A stretch of DNA of 64,000 bases, taken from the NCBI GenBank assembly GCA_905116865.2, contig CAJHNH020001092.1, positions 78,501 through 142,500 on the forward strand. Direction: 5' to 3'. The notes beneath the pieces were generated by a model. That model was not told the origin of the DNA. It saw nothing but the letters and a program-made list of their open reading frames with translations, and did not search any database. This stretch comes from Candidula unifasciata (lineage: Eukaryota; Mollusca; Gastropoda; Stylommatophora; Geomitridae). This document shows positions 36,712 to 48,535 of the stretch, piece after piece. The position numbers and the translations under genes were made by a program. Each line of letters starts with the position of its first letter. The first letter of the stretch is position 1.

Positions 36712-36985
36712 ACAATATGCCAGGCACATATAACACTGTAACAAGTTAACCACAATATATCTCAATACACAATATGCCAGGCACATATAACATTGTAACA
36801 AGTTAACCACAATATATCTCAATACACAATACGCCAGGCACATATAACATTGTAACAAGTTAACCACAATATATCTCAATACACAATATGCCAGGCACAT
36901 ATAACATTGTAACAAGTTAACCACAATATATCTCAATACCCAATATGCCAGGCACATATAACACTGTAACAAGTTAACCACAATA
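36712..36985. repeat. Tandem array, unit 57 bp
   Basis: Almost five near-identical units containing ATGCCAGGCACATATAACA and AACAAGTTAACCACAATATA. Divergence between units is very low, so the expansion is recent. Confidence 0.97.
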
Positions 36986-37089
36986 TATCTTGCACAGGTT
37001 ACATGTGCTATTGTTGAATGTTGAATAAGGAATCGACATCACAGCAAGTGCTCTGTCCCCATCTAGATACAGATGTTTAAAGGAACATC

Positions 37090-37440
37090 ATCATCATCAT
37101 CATCATCAGGTGCCTTGCCGACTGGCGTGGGCGATCATGCCTCTCCATAATTTGCGATCTCCTGCAGCATGTATCAGTTCGAATGCTGACACACCTCCAT
37201 GCCATGCAACAAGACTGTCAAGCATCTTCTCTTGTTGTCTTCCTCTATCTCTCCTTCCACATATCTTTCAAGTTGTCATAACATGTTCTATTTTCCCTCT
37301 TCTCATAACGTGGCCGAAAAATGATGACTATCTCCTTCTGATGTCTGCGATAAGTTGTCTTCGGGCTCCCGCCTCTTTCAAAACCTCTTGGTTGCTATTT
37401 TTGGCTGTCCAAGGTATTCTAAGCATTCTTCTGTAAAACA
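37090..37440 (-). mobile_element. LINE 3' fragment (best-preserved RRMLRIPWT tail)
   Basis: The minus strand begins MFYRRMLRIPWTAKNSNQEV, then KEAGARRQLIADIRRRQ, one stop, FFGHVMRRGK and DSLVAWHGG, ending at a (CAT)n tract (37088-37108). It is 5' truncated exactly where the 19-bp minisatellite begins. Confidence 0.9.
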
Positions 37441-39155
37441 TACAGATGTGGAAGGAACCTTCACATAGGGAAGGAACCTTCACATAGGGAAGGAACATAC
37501 AGATATGGAAGGAACATACAGATATGGAAGGAACATACAGATATGGAAGGAACATACAGATGTGAAAAGGAATATACAGCTGTGGAAGGAACATACAGAG
37601 CTGTGGAAGAAACAGACAGATGTGGAAGCAATAGACATATGTTGAAAGAATAAACAGATGTGGAAGGAACATACAGAGCTGTGGAAGCAACAGACAGATG
37701 TGGAAGCAATAGACATGTGTTGAAAGAATAAACAGATGTGGAAGGAACATACAGAGCTGTGGAAGAAAGACAGATGTGGAAGCAATAGACATGTGTTGAA
37801 AGAATAAACAGATGTGGAAGGAACATACAGAGCTGTGGAAGAAACAGACAGATGTGGAAGCAATAGACATGTGTTGAAAGAATAAACAGATGTGGAAGGA
37901 ACATACAGAGCTGTGGAAGAAACAGACAGATGGTGAAAGAATAAACAGATGTGGAAGGAACACCATGATGTGGAAGGAACACACAATATGTAAAAAACAT
38001 TCAAATGTGGAAGGAACATACTGATGTGGAAGGAGCATACAAATGTAGAAGAAGCATACAGATGTAGAAGGAACATACAGATGTAGAAGGAACATACAGA
38101 TGTGGAAGGAACATACAGATGTGGAAGGAACATACAGATGTGGAAGGAGCATACAGATGTGGAAGGAGCATACAGATGTGGAAGGAGCATACAGATGTGG
38201 AAGGAGCATACAGATGTGGAAGGAGCATACAGATGTGGAAGGAGCATACAGATGTGGAAGGAGCATACAGATGTGGAAGGAACATACAGATGTGGAAGGA
38301 GCATACAGATGTAGAAGGAGCATACAGATGTGGAAGGAACATACAGATGTGGAAGGAGCATACAGATGTAGAAGGAGCATACAGATGTGGAAGGAGCATA
38401 CAGATGTGGAAGGAGCATACAGATGTGGAAGGAGCATACAGATGTGGAAGGAGCATACAGATGTGGAAGGAGCATACAGATGTGGAAGGAGCATACAGAT
38501 GTGGAAGGAACATACAGATGAAGGAGCATACAGATGTGGAAGGAGCATACAGATGTGGAAGGAGCATACAGATGTGGAAGGAACATACAGATGTGGAAGG
38601 AGCATACAGATGTGGAAGGAACATACAGATGTAGAAGGAGCATACAGATGTGGAAGGAGCATACAGATGTAGAAGGAACATACAGATGTGGAAGGAACAT
38701 ACAGATGTGGAAGGAGCATACAGATGTGGAAGGAACATACAGATGTGGAAGGAACATACAGATGTGGAAGGAACATACAGATGTGGAAGGAGCATACAGA
38801 TGTGGAAGAAGCATACAGATGTGGAAGGAACATACAGATGTGGAAGGAGCATACAGATGTGGAAGGAGCATACAGATGTAGAAGGAACATACAGATGTGG
38901 AAGGAACATACAGATGTGGAAGGAACATACAGATGTGGAAGTAACATACAGATGTGGAAGGAACATAGAGATGTGGAAGGAACATACAGATGTGGAAGAA
39001 ACATACAGATGTGGAAGGAACATAGAGATGTGGAAGGAACATACAGATGTGGAAGGAACATACAGATGTGGAAGGAACATACAGATGTGGAGGGAACATA
39101 GAGATGTGAAAGGAACATACAGATGTGGAAGAAGCACAGAGATGTGGAAGGAATA
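37441..39155. repeat. Minisatellite, unit 19 bp
   Basis: About 90 units of CATACAGATGTGGAAGGAG, with A or G at the last position. The low-coordinate end (37580-37980) is more variable, with AGAGCTGTGGAAG and AATAGACATGTGTTGAAAG units forming a higher-order block. Because 19 is not a multiple of three and the unit lacks stops on the minus strand, all three minus frames stay open for 400-600 codons. I do not call these proteins. Confidence 0.97.
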
Positions 39156-39264
39156 GAAAGATGTTCCTCTTAGGATTTTTCTCGCTTCCTCACTCCATTT
39201 GTTTCCCATTTCAATACCTGACCAGGGCATCATAATAAAGGAGAGTTCATATGAAACAACCTAC

Positions 39265-39359
39265 CAAAGAGTGGAGGTGACTGTGAGCAACCGGGTCATA
39301 ATGTGCTGATGTCCCAGTCTGGCTGGACGATCTGTTCCACTGATGACTGGGGACACCAC
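39265..39359 (-). CDS. TCF4/TCF12-like (da): E-protein exon, fifth recognised
   Basis: This 95-bp exon starts in phase 1 and ends in phase 0, with acceptor TTGTAG and donor GTAGGT. Joined to the exon at 41148-41229 it encodes GGVPSHQWNRSSSQT then SAHYDPVAHSHLHSL. It aligns with the vertebrate stretch of the form ...W.RN...S..YE..LHSL that lies directly before the LDDAIHVL exon. The frame continues from LHSL straight into SRMEER at 33841. The exon is shorter than 100 bp; family position, phase and splice sites all agree. Confidence 0.93.
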
Positions 39360-39489
39360 CTACAACAGTGTGTTATTAAGAACTCAGTTATGAGAATTAT
39401 TACATTCACAAATATTAAAAAGAATATTGAGACATTTAAACTTGAGCTACATAGCCAAATTATGTATTCAGTCTTCTTCAATTGCTACC

Positions 39490-40960
39490 TCTTTTCCTCC
39501 CTGTATGTTTCTTTTCCTCCCTGTAAGCTTCTTTTTTTTCCCTTGTATGTTTCTTTTCTTTCCTATATGTTTCTTTTCTTTCCTGAATGTTTCTTTTCTT
39601 TAATGTATGTTTCTGTTCTTTCCTGTATGATTCTGTTCTGTCCTGTATGTTTCTGTTCTGTCCTGTATGTTTCTGTTCTGTCCTGTATGTTTCTGTTCTG
39701 TCCTGTATGTTTCTGTTCTTTCCTGTATGCTTCTGTTCTGTCCTGTATGTTTCTGTTCTGTCCTGTATGTTTCTGTTCTTTCCTGTATGTTTCTGTTCAT
39801 TCCTGTATGTTTCTGTTCTTTCCTGTATGTTTCTGTTCTTTCCTGTATGTTTCTGTTCTTTAATGTATGATTCTGTTCTTTCTTGTATGTTTCTGTTCTT
39901 TCCTGTATGTTTCTGTTCTTTCCTGTATGTTTCTGTTCTTTCCTGTATGATTCTGTTTTTTCCTGTATGATTCTGTTCTTTCCTGTATGTTTCTGTTCTT
40001 TCCTATATGTTTCTTTTCTTCCCTGTATGTTTCTTTTCTTTCCTGTGTGTTTCTGTTCTTTCCTGTATGTTTCTGTTCTTCCCTGTATGTTTCTTTTCTT
40101 TCCTGTATGTTTCTTTTCTTCCCTGTATGTTTCTGTTCTTCCCTGTATGTTTCTGTTCTTTCCTGTATGTTTCTTTTCTTCACTGTATGTTTTTGTTTTT
40201 TCCTGTATATTTCTGTTCTTTCCTGTATGTTTCTTTTCTTCACTGTATGTTTTTGTTTTTTTCCTGTATATTTCTGTTCTTTCCTGTATGTTTCTTTTCT
40301 TCCCTGTATGTTTCTTTTCTTTCCTGTATGTTTCTTTTCTTTCCTGTATGTTTCTTTTCTTTTCTGTATGTTTCTTTTCTTCCTGTATGTTTCTTTTCTT
40401 TCCTGTATGCTTTTTTCTTCCCAAAATGTTTCTTTTCTTTCCTGTATGTTTCTTTTCTTTCCTGTATGCTTTTTTCTTCCCTAAATGTTTCTTTTCTTCC
40501 CTGTATGTTTCTTTTCTTTCCTGTATGTTTCTGTTCTTCACTGTATGCTTCTGTTCTTTCCTGTATGTTTCTTTTCTTCCCTGTATGCTTTCTGTTCTTC
40601 CCTGTATGTTTCTGTTCTTTCCTGTATGTTTCTGTTCTTTCCTGTATGTTTCTTTTCTTCCTGTATGTTTCTTTTCTTCCCTGTATGTTTCTTTTCTTTC
40701 CTGTATGTTTCTTTTCATCCCTGTATGTTTCTTTTCTTTCCTTATGTTTCTTTTTCTCCCTGTATGTTTCTTTTCTATCCTCTATGTTTCTTTTCTTCCC
40801 TGTATTTTTCTTCTCTTTCCTGTATGCTTCTTCTCCTCCCTGTATGTATCTTTGCTTCCCTGTACATTTTTCTTCTTCCCTGTATGTTTCTTTCTTCTTC
40901 CCTGTATGTGTCTTTTTTTTTTTTTTATGTGTGCTTCTTTTCTTCCCTTCCCTGTACCGA
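39490..40960. repeat. Minisatellite, unit 20 bp (E-protein intron)
   Basis: About 73 units of TTTCTGTTCTTTCCTGTATG and the variant TTTCTTTTCTTCCCTGTATG. The first dominates the low-coordinate part and the second the high-coordinate part. In the gene's transcript (minus strand) the array is purine-rich, AAGAACAGAAA-like. The long Lys/Arg/Glu and Phe/Cys frames are artefacts of a stop-free unit. Confidence 0.97.
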
Positions 40961-41147
40961 ACCCTGCAGTATTATCCTGAAGAGACTGGCAGATCTTATT
41001 ACTTATCAGTACCATGGTATTTTTTCATCTTTTAACTTATTCTTAGTTGTCAATGTGTTTATTATCAGGCACAATTTTTAACATTTTTGACACAAAAGTT
41101 TAACCCACACAATGTGCAAACACTGAAGATTCTTATCAGTAACTCAC

Positions 41148-41229
41148 CTGTTATTGGTGGCGGTGAAGAGACAGGAGTCGATGGATTTGAACCACCATAA
41201 CTGCTACTAGTCTGTTCAGTAGAATATAT
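41148..41229 (-). CDS. TCF4/TCF12-like (da): E-protein exon, fourth recognised (second half of GKALAS-IYS motif)
   Basis: This 82-bp exon runs phase 0 to phase 1, acceptor CTGTAG, donor GTGAGT. It reads IYSTEQTSSSYGG, then SNPSTPVSSPPPIT. Vertebrate E-proteins have [29 protein letters not shown] here, so the exon supplies the second half of that motif, split exactly after GKALAS. The region belongs to the conserved loop-helix activation domain (AD2) of the family (known from vertebrate members). It is confirmed by joining in frame to both neighbours. Confidence 0.95.
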
Positions 41230-41319
41230 CTACAGAAAACAAAAATAAGTCATTACAGCACAGGATATTAGATACAACAAATCATAAGATTTTATAACAT
41301 AGGACTCTACATACAAGTC

Positions 41320-41620
41320 ATTATTACAGAGGATTCTATCAACAACAAAACATTATTACAGAGGATTCTACCAACAACAAAACACAACACATTATTACAG
41401 AGGATTCTACAAACAACAAATCACATAACATTATTACAGAGGATTCTACCCAAAACAAATCACAATACATTATTACAGAGGATTCTACCCACAACAAATC
41501 ACAATACATTATTACAGAGGATTCTACCCACAACAAATCACAATACATTATTACAGAGGATTCTACCCACAACAAATCACAATACATTATTACAGAGGAT
41601 TCTACCCACAACAAATCACT
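41320..41620. repeat. Tandem array, unit 39 bp
   Basis: About seven units with ATTATTACAGAGGATTCTAC and CACAACAAATCACAATAC. The high-coordinate units are almost identical. Confidence 0.96.
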
Positions 41621-41787
41621 CTAAGAACTAAGAAGAACTGATCTGATTAAAGATACCCGGAGGTTGTATCTATGGGATATACACTTGTACCGCCAACAAT
41701 AACACAGATAGGCTCAGAGTACGGCATGCAGGGACACATCTTACAGTAGCTGTAGACAAGCACCACTGCCAGCTTGAAGCTCTTGAT

Positions 41788-42230
41788 CAGGGTTTCTCAA
41801 CATGGGGCCCATTAGGGGGGGGGGGGGGGGGGGGGAGGGAGGAAGGGGGGGGGGGGTTAATGATTTGTTAAAAGAGCAATTCACAAATGGGGATGTTCAG
41901 AGTTTAAGTTACATGGGGGAGGGGGGATTTGATTCTTAAGGGAGCAATTCATAAATGGGGATGTTCAGAGTTTTAAGTTACATGTGGGAAGGGGGGGGGG
42001 GGGGGGAAATTTGATTGTTAAGGGAGCAATTCATAAATGGGGATGTTCAGAGTTTTAAATTACATGTGGGAAGATGGGGGGGGGGGGGAGATTTGATTGT
42101 TAAGGGAGCAATTCATAAATGGGGATGTTCAGAGTTTTAAGTTACATGTGGGAAAAGGGGGGGGGGGGGGGCATAAGAATTTTATAAGGGCATAGGTGGG
42201 GCATGTCACAAAAAAGGTTGGAAAATACTG
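41788..42230. mobile_element. Non-autonomous hAT-like element expanded by a G-rich array
   Basis: The left end CAGGGTTTCTCAACATGG and the inverted right end CAGTATTTTCCAACCTTTTT are terminal repeats of a widespread hAT type. The flanks CTCTTGAT (41780-41787) and CCCTAGAT (42231-42238) match at six of eight bases. The inside is four copies of a unit of about 90 bp (AGGGAGCAATTCATAAATGG, GATGTTCAGAGTTTTAAG) with G runs of 10-19. Confidence 0.75.
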
Positions 42231-42246
42231 CCCTAGATAGAACTTA

Positions 42247-45200
42247 CTGTCATAGGTAGCATATCACAATAGAACTGTATGTGTAGCATATTACAATAGA
42301 ACTGTATGTGTAGTATATGAGATGACAACTATATGTGTAGCCTATTACAAGAGAACTGTAAGTGTAGCATATTACAAGAGAACTGTAAGTGTAGCATATT
42401 ACAAGAGAACTGTATGTGTAACATATTACGAGAGAACTCTAAGTGTAGCATATTACAAAAGAACTGTAAATATAGCATATTACGAGAGAACTGTATGTGT
42501 AGCATATTATGAGAGAACTGTATGTGTAGCATATTATGAGAGAACTGGATGTATAACAGATTACAAGAAAACTGTATGTGTAGCATATTAAAAGAGAACT
42601 ATATGTGTAGCATATTATAAGAGAACTGTAAGTGTAGCATATTATGAGAGAACTGTATGTGTAGCACATTATGAGAGAACTGTATTTGTAGCATATTATG
42701 AGAGAACTGTATGTGTAGCATATTATGAGAGAACTGTATGTGTAGCACATTAAAAGAGAACTGTAAGTGTACCATATTATCAGAGAACTGTAAGTGTAGC
42801 ATATTATGAGAGAACTGTATGTGTAGCATATTATGAGAGAACTGTATGTGTAGGGAATTATGAGAGAATTTTATGTGTAGCATATTATCAGAGAATTTTA
42901 TGTGTAGCATAATATGAGAGAACTGTATGTGTAGCATTTTACATCAGAAATGTATGTGTAGCATATTACATCAGAACTGTATGTGTAGCATTTTACATCA
43001 GAACTGTATGTGTAGCATATTATGAGAGGACTGTATGTGTAGCATATGATGAGAGGAACTGTATGTGTAGCATATTTACAAGAGAACTGTATGTGTAACA
43101 TTTTATATCAGAACTGTATGTGTAGCATATTATCAGAGAATTTTATGTGTAGCATAATATGAGAGAACTGTATGTGTAGCATTTTACATCAGAACTGTAT
43201 GTGTAGCATTTTACATCAGAAATGTATGTGTAGCATATTACATCAGAACTGTATGTGTAGTATTTTACATCAGAACTGTATGTGTAGCATATTATGAGAG
43301 GACTGTATGTGTAGCATATGATGAGAGGAACTGTATGTGTAGCATATTACAAGAGAACTGTATGTGTAACATTTTACATCAGAACTGTATGTGTAGCATA
43401 TTATGAGAGAACTGTATGTGTAGCTTATTATGAGAGAACTGTATGTGTAGCATATTATGAGAGAAATGTATGTATAGCATATCAGGAGAGAACTGTATGT
43501 GTAACATATTATGAGAGAACTGTATGTGTAGCATATTATGAGAGAACTGTAAGTGTAGCTAATTATGAAAGAACTGTATGTGTAGCACATTACAAGAGAA
43601 CAGTAAGTGTAGCATATTATGAGAGAACTGTATGTGTAGCTTATTATGAGAGAATTGTATGTGTAGCATATTATGAGAGAACTGTATGTGTAACATATTA
43701 TGAGAGAATTGTATGTGTAGCATATTATGAGAAAAATGTATGTATAGCATATCAGGAGAGAACTGTATGTGTAACATATTATGAGAGAACTGTATGTGTA
43801 GCATATTATGAGAGAACTGTATGTCTAGCATATTACATCAGAACTGTATGTGTAGCATATTACAAGAGAACTGTATGTGTAGCATTTTACATCAGAACTG
43901 TATGTGTAGCATTTTACATCAGAACTGTATGTGTAGCATATTATGAGAGAACTGTATGTGTAGCATATTATGAGAGAACTGTATGTGTAGCATATTATGA
44001 GAGAACTGTAAGTGTAGCATATTATGAGAGAACTGTATGTGTAGCATATTATGAGATAACTGTATGTGTAGCATATTATGAGATAACTGTATGTGTAGCA
44101 TATTATGAGAGAAATGTATGTATAGCATATCATGAGATAACTGTATGAGTAACATATTATGAGAGAACTGTATGTGTAACAGATCACAAGAGAACTGTAT
44201 GTGTAGCATATTACAAGAGAACTGTATGTGTAGCATATTACGAGGGAACTGTAAGTGTAGCATATTATGAGAGAACTGTATGTGTAACATATTATGAGAG
44301 AACTGTATGTATAACAGATCACAAGAGAACTGTGTGTGTAGCATATTACAAGATAACTGTATGTGTAGCATATTATGAGAGAACTGTATGTGTAGCATAT
44401 TATGAGAGAACTGTATGTATAGCATATTATGAGAAAATTTTATGTGTAGCATATTATGAGAGAACTGTATGTGTAGCATATTACATCAGAACTGTATGTG
44501 TAGCATATTACAAGAGAACTGTATGTGTAGCATTTTACATCAGAACTGTATGTGTAGCATTTTACATCAGAACTGTATGTGTAGCATATTACATCAGAAC
44601 TGTATGTGTAGCATTTTATGTGAGAACTGTATGTGTAGCATATTATGTGAGAACTGTACGTGTAGCATATTATGTGAGAACTGTATGTGTAGCATATTAT
44701 GAAAGAACTGTATGTGTAGCACATTACAAGAGAACTGTAAGTGTAGCATATTATCAGAGAACTGTAAGTGTAGCATATTATGAGAGAACTGTATGTGTAG
44801 CATATTATGAGAGAACTGTATGTGTAGCATATTATGAGAGAACTGTACGTGTAGCATATTATGTGAGAACTGTACGTGTAGCATATTATGTGAGAACTGT
44901 ACGTGTAGCATATTATGTGAGAACTGTATGTGTAGCATATTATGAGAGAACTGTATGTGTAGCATATTATGTGAGAACTGTACGTGTAGCATATTATGAG
45001 AGAACTGTATGTGTAGCATATTATGAAAGAACTGTATGTGTAGCACATTACAAGAGAACTGTAAGTGTAGCATATTATCAGAGAACTGTAAGTGTAGCAT
45101 ATTATGAGAGAACTGTATGTGTAGCATATTATGAGAGAACTGTATGTGTAGCATATTATGAGATAACTGTATGTGTAGCATATTATGAGAGAAATGTATG

Positions 45201-46136
45201 TATAGCATATCATGAGAGAACTGTATGTGTAACATATTATGAGAGAACTGTATGTGTAGCATATTATGAGAGAACTGTATGTGTAGCATATTATGTGAGA
45301 ACTGTATGTGTAGCATATTATGAAAGAACTGTATGTGTAGCATATTATGAGAGAACTGTAAGTGTAGCATATTATGAGAGAAATGTATGTGTAGCATATG
45401 AGAGAACTGTATGTGTAGCATATTATGAGATAACTGTATGTGTAGCATATTATGAGAGAAATGTATGTATAGCATATCATGAGAGAACTGTATGTGTAAC
45501 ATATTATGAGAGAACTGTATGTGTAGCATATTATGAGAGAACTGTATGTGTAGCATATTATGAGAGAATTGTATGTGTAGCATATTATGAGAGAATTTTA
45601 TGTGTAGCATATAATGAGATAACTGTATGTGTAGCATATTACATCAGAACTGTATGTGTAGCATATTACATCAGAACTGTATGTGTAGCATATTATGAGA
45701 GAACTGTATGTGTAACATATTATGAGAGAACTGTATGTGTAGCATATTATGAGAGAACTGTATGTGTAGCATATTATGAGAGAATTGTATGTGTAGCATA
45801 TTATGAGAGAATTTTATGTGTAGCATATAATGAGATAACTGTATGTGTAGCATATTACATCAGAACTGTATGTGTAGCATATTACATCAGAACTGTATGT
45901 GTAGCATATTATGAGAGAACTGTATGTGTAACATATTGCAAGAGAACTGTAAGTGTAGCATATTACAAGAGAACTGTATGTGTAGCAAATTACAAGAGAA
46001 CTGTATGTGTAGCATATTACAAGACAACTGTATGTGTAGTATATTACAAGACAACTGTATGTGTAGCATTTTAAAAGAGAACTGTATGTGTAGTATATTA
46101 TGAGAGAACTGTATGTGTAGCATATTATGAGAGAAC
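42247..46136. repeat. Minisatellite, unit 27 bp, about 144 units (E-protein intron)
   Basis: Unit GAACTGTATGTGTAGCATAT plus TATGAGA, with TACAAGA, TACATCA, TATGTGA and TATCAGA variants. Nine codons per unit keep frames open: ERTVCVAYY on plus, FSHNMLHIQ on minus. Higher-order copies exist, for example a block repeated 216 bp apart (45608 and 45824) and another 324 bp apart (44721 and 45045). It fills about 80% of its intron. Confidence 0.98.
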
Positions 46137-46153
46137 TTTAGTGCATTACTTAC

Positions 46154-46387
46154 AGAGGCTAGAGCTTTGCCCACAGCCATTCCTGAAGACGAAGACACCG
46201 GCGGCCGGGAGGGCATCAGATCTGAGCCGTTGATTGCCGGAGAGGGAGCACGGGTGTAACCAGAAGTGGACGAAGGCACACTGACTCCCCCTACAGGCTG
46301 ACCACCACGGAATGAGGACATGGGAGGTAAGCCAGAGGAAGACAAAAGTTGTGGATCTTGGCTGGGTGATAATGAATGGTGATATGG
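46154..46387 (-). CDS. TCF4/TCF12-like (da): E-protein exon, third recognised (ends in GKALAS)
   Basis: This 234-bp exon (78 codons, phase 0 at both ends) has acceptor TTTTTGCAG and donor GTAAGT. It reads PYHHSLSPSQDPQ, SSGLPPMSSFRGG, PSPAINGSDLM and SSSGMAVGKALAS. Vertebrate relatives have LPPMSSFHRG, then PPINGSD, then GDALGKALAS in the same order. The exon is Ser/Pro-rich, as expected for an activation-domain region. It holds the first half of the loop-helix (AD2) motif. The 27-bp minisatellite begins about a dozen bases past its donor. Confidence 0.96.
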
Positions 46388-46589
46388 CTGCAAAAAGAAG
46401 CATTTAGAAAGTAAAACAAAAATTATTTATGGCACCTCAAAACGAGAACACAAATTCATAAACTATGATGACATGCTGGGTTTTTTAACGTAAAAGTTAT
46501 CAATAAAATATGAATAAATTGCTGTCTCCATAACAGAGGAGGACTTAGGTAATTAGGTCACCACAGTTTCAGCCTTACAGCAAACAGTT

Positions 46590-46857
46590 CTGCTGTGCCA
46601 TTCGATGTCACACTGTTCTACTGTGCCATTAGATGTCACACTGTTCTACTGTGCCATTAGATGTCACACTGTTCTACTGTGCCATTAGATGTCACACTGT
46701 TCTACTGTGCCATTAGATGTCACACTGTTCTACTGTGCCGTTAGATGTCACACTGTTCTACTGTGCCGTTAGATGTCACACTTCTACTGTGCCATTAGAT
46801 GTCACACTTCTACTGTGCCATTAGATGTCACACTTCTACTGTGCCATTAAATGTCAC
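46590..46857. repeat. Tandem array, unit 28 bp
   Basis: About ten units of GTGCCATTAGATGTCACAC plus TGTTCTACT. The last three lack the TGTT, giving a shorter unit. Confidence 0.96.
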
Positions 46858-47815
46858 ATAGGACTCGCAGTCTATTTCTCCATTCCATTCTGTCCTGTAC
46901 AGTAACCCGATTTTTATGGATGCAATCCAGTCCAGCAGATTTGACTTCTCTAAACAGTGTTCTCTTGTAGATGCCCATTTCCTCAATCACCCTGTTTCCT
47001 ATTTTAGTGCCTGTTTGGTGATTTTCTGTTTTGTCTGTTCTCAGAATGTGCACAATACGCGTTATTAGGGGCCAAAACAGGCATTCTGAGTGGGTTTTGT
47101 GGCACAGGAATGAATTTTGTGGCACAGGAAGGGAGCAATTCAGGGGTGGCTTGTCTGCTATAAAGTCGGAGCTGTCACTAACGTTTAACATCATAAAACT
47201 GCCTAATAAAACCATATAATGACTAATAAATACAGCATGTGGTTAATCACATTCTGGATAGAAGAGGGGGAAAAAAAACGTACAACTCATAAACTGTTAG
47301 AAAAGATAATTTCCTGTGTGGGCACTAGGGTAATATTTTGGTGGAAACAAAAACAGGCCTAAGTCCCTTGTATCAATCATCCTCATCATCATCCTTATCA
47401 TCATCATCATCATCATCGTGTAGCAGGTCTTTATAGAACGCTCTCATCACAGTCTGCCTGAAACAAACTGGGTCTCTCGGCAGCTCTCCCGCCTCGTGTA
47501 CTTTCATATTCCTGTGCCCATCTTTGTGCTGGTCGGCTCCTGCTCCACCTCCTCAGCACCAAGCCTTCTGCTATTATGTTTTCCAGTCTGCCATGGAGTA
47601 TCAAGCACCGCATATTGTGAGAAGCTGACGAATTAGGAACTTGCTGAAATTAGATGTGTTTAACCAAATGGCACATACACCGCAGCTTAGCTGTAAACCG
47701 CAACACAATATGCCACTCTCCTCCCCCCCCCTCTCCCCAACCCATTAAAAAAAAAGATGCAGAAAAAGAAAACATAATAAGGTTCTAATTAAGCATTAAC
47801 TTAAGTTATGTACAT
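46858..47815. other. No gene seen; (ATC)n and family-C-like end
   Basis: (ATC)n lies at 47387-47418. The stretch after it (GTGTAGCAGGTC, CTCTCATCAC, GTCTGCC) matches 33000-33050, a further dispersed repeat. A GCTTAGCTGTAAACCGCAAC end near 47682 resembles that at 6871-6890. Confidence 0.5.
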
Positions 47816-48042
47816 GGTGTGGTGCATCATGTGTGGATCCAAAGGTACTGGGTGCAAATCCAAACCATGGCAGACTTTTTTTTAAAAATGACTACGGCTC
47901 TATGGTTGACCCAGCCTTAAATGGGTACCAGGTAAAGTCCTGGGAAGTAAAGGTGGCCGGTGCGATGTTACCTAAGTGTGCTGACTGGTCAGTAAAACAA
48001 AGATCTAGACCTATATGCCCAAATAAAGAGAGTCCTTTACTC
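47816..48042 (+). mobile_element. SINE family B, copy
   Basis: B-box-like GGTGCAAATCC, then TGACTACGGCTCTATGG, ACCAGGTAAAGTCCTGGGAA, GTAAAGGTGGCCGGTGCGA and the 3' tail CTAGACCTATATGCCCAAAT. This is one of the most complete copies. Confidence 0.85.
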
Positions 48043-48295
48043 ACTTACTTTACTTAATTTATGTATAGTGCTTATTTTCAGCAATCCACACGGATATAGT
48101 AGACAACCGGATAGCAGATTAACTGCATTATCTTTGTGCTCGCCTTGGCAACAGCTGCTGTAATGCTAGACTGTGATATCTGTGCCTTTCAGCCTAATTA
48201 ATACAGGGCTATCCAACCAACTGTATGTACACAGTGGCCAAAATGTTAAAATATGCATTGTCAGCGGTCAGAGTTCCCAGCAGCCACCAGCATAG

Positions 48296-48525
48296 GTTAG
48301 TTGCGTATCCTTTACAAGACGTTGCAGAACCAACCTTAGCAGCCCCTGGCTGTTGTGTGGTTTCTCTTGGCAAATTTACTTCCAGTAGTTTGCCATTGCT
48401 TTCTGGACGGTCTGCCCCCTGATACCACTGTCGAAACCAACGCAAGGCACATGGCCCGCATCTGGGATCTAACCTGGCACCCCGGCATTACAAAGCATTC
48501 GCATCAACTGAGCCACACAGCCGAC
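48296..48525 (-). mobile_element. SINE family A, copy 4, with perfect target duplication
   Basis: Full-length copy flanked by an exact 10-bp direct repeat, ACCAGCATAG, at 48286-48295 and 48526-48535. The B box is GGTTAGATCCC on the minus strand. Confidence 0.94.
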
Positions 48526-48535
48526 ACCAGCATAG

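Noticed and set aside
37328..39118. 596-residue open frame rich in CSFHICMFLPHLYVPSTSV
   Set aside because: It is a read-through of the 19-bp minisatellite into a LINE tail; the other two minus frames are equally open.
39600..40980. Lys/Arg/Glu-rich and Phe/Cys/Ser-rich frames of 340-370 residues
   Set aside because: Both strands of the 20-bp array are stop-free, so open frames are expected without coding.
44332..46074. 580-residue open frame with a 9-residue period (ERTVCVAYY)
   Set aside because: Product of the 27-bp intronic array; it lies antisense to the E-protein gene and has no signal or domain.
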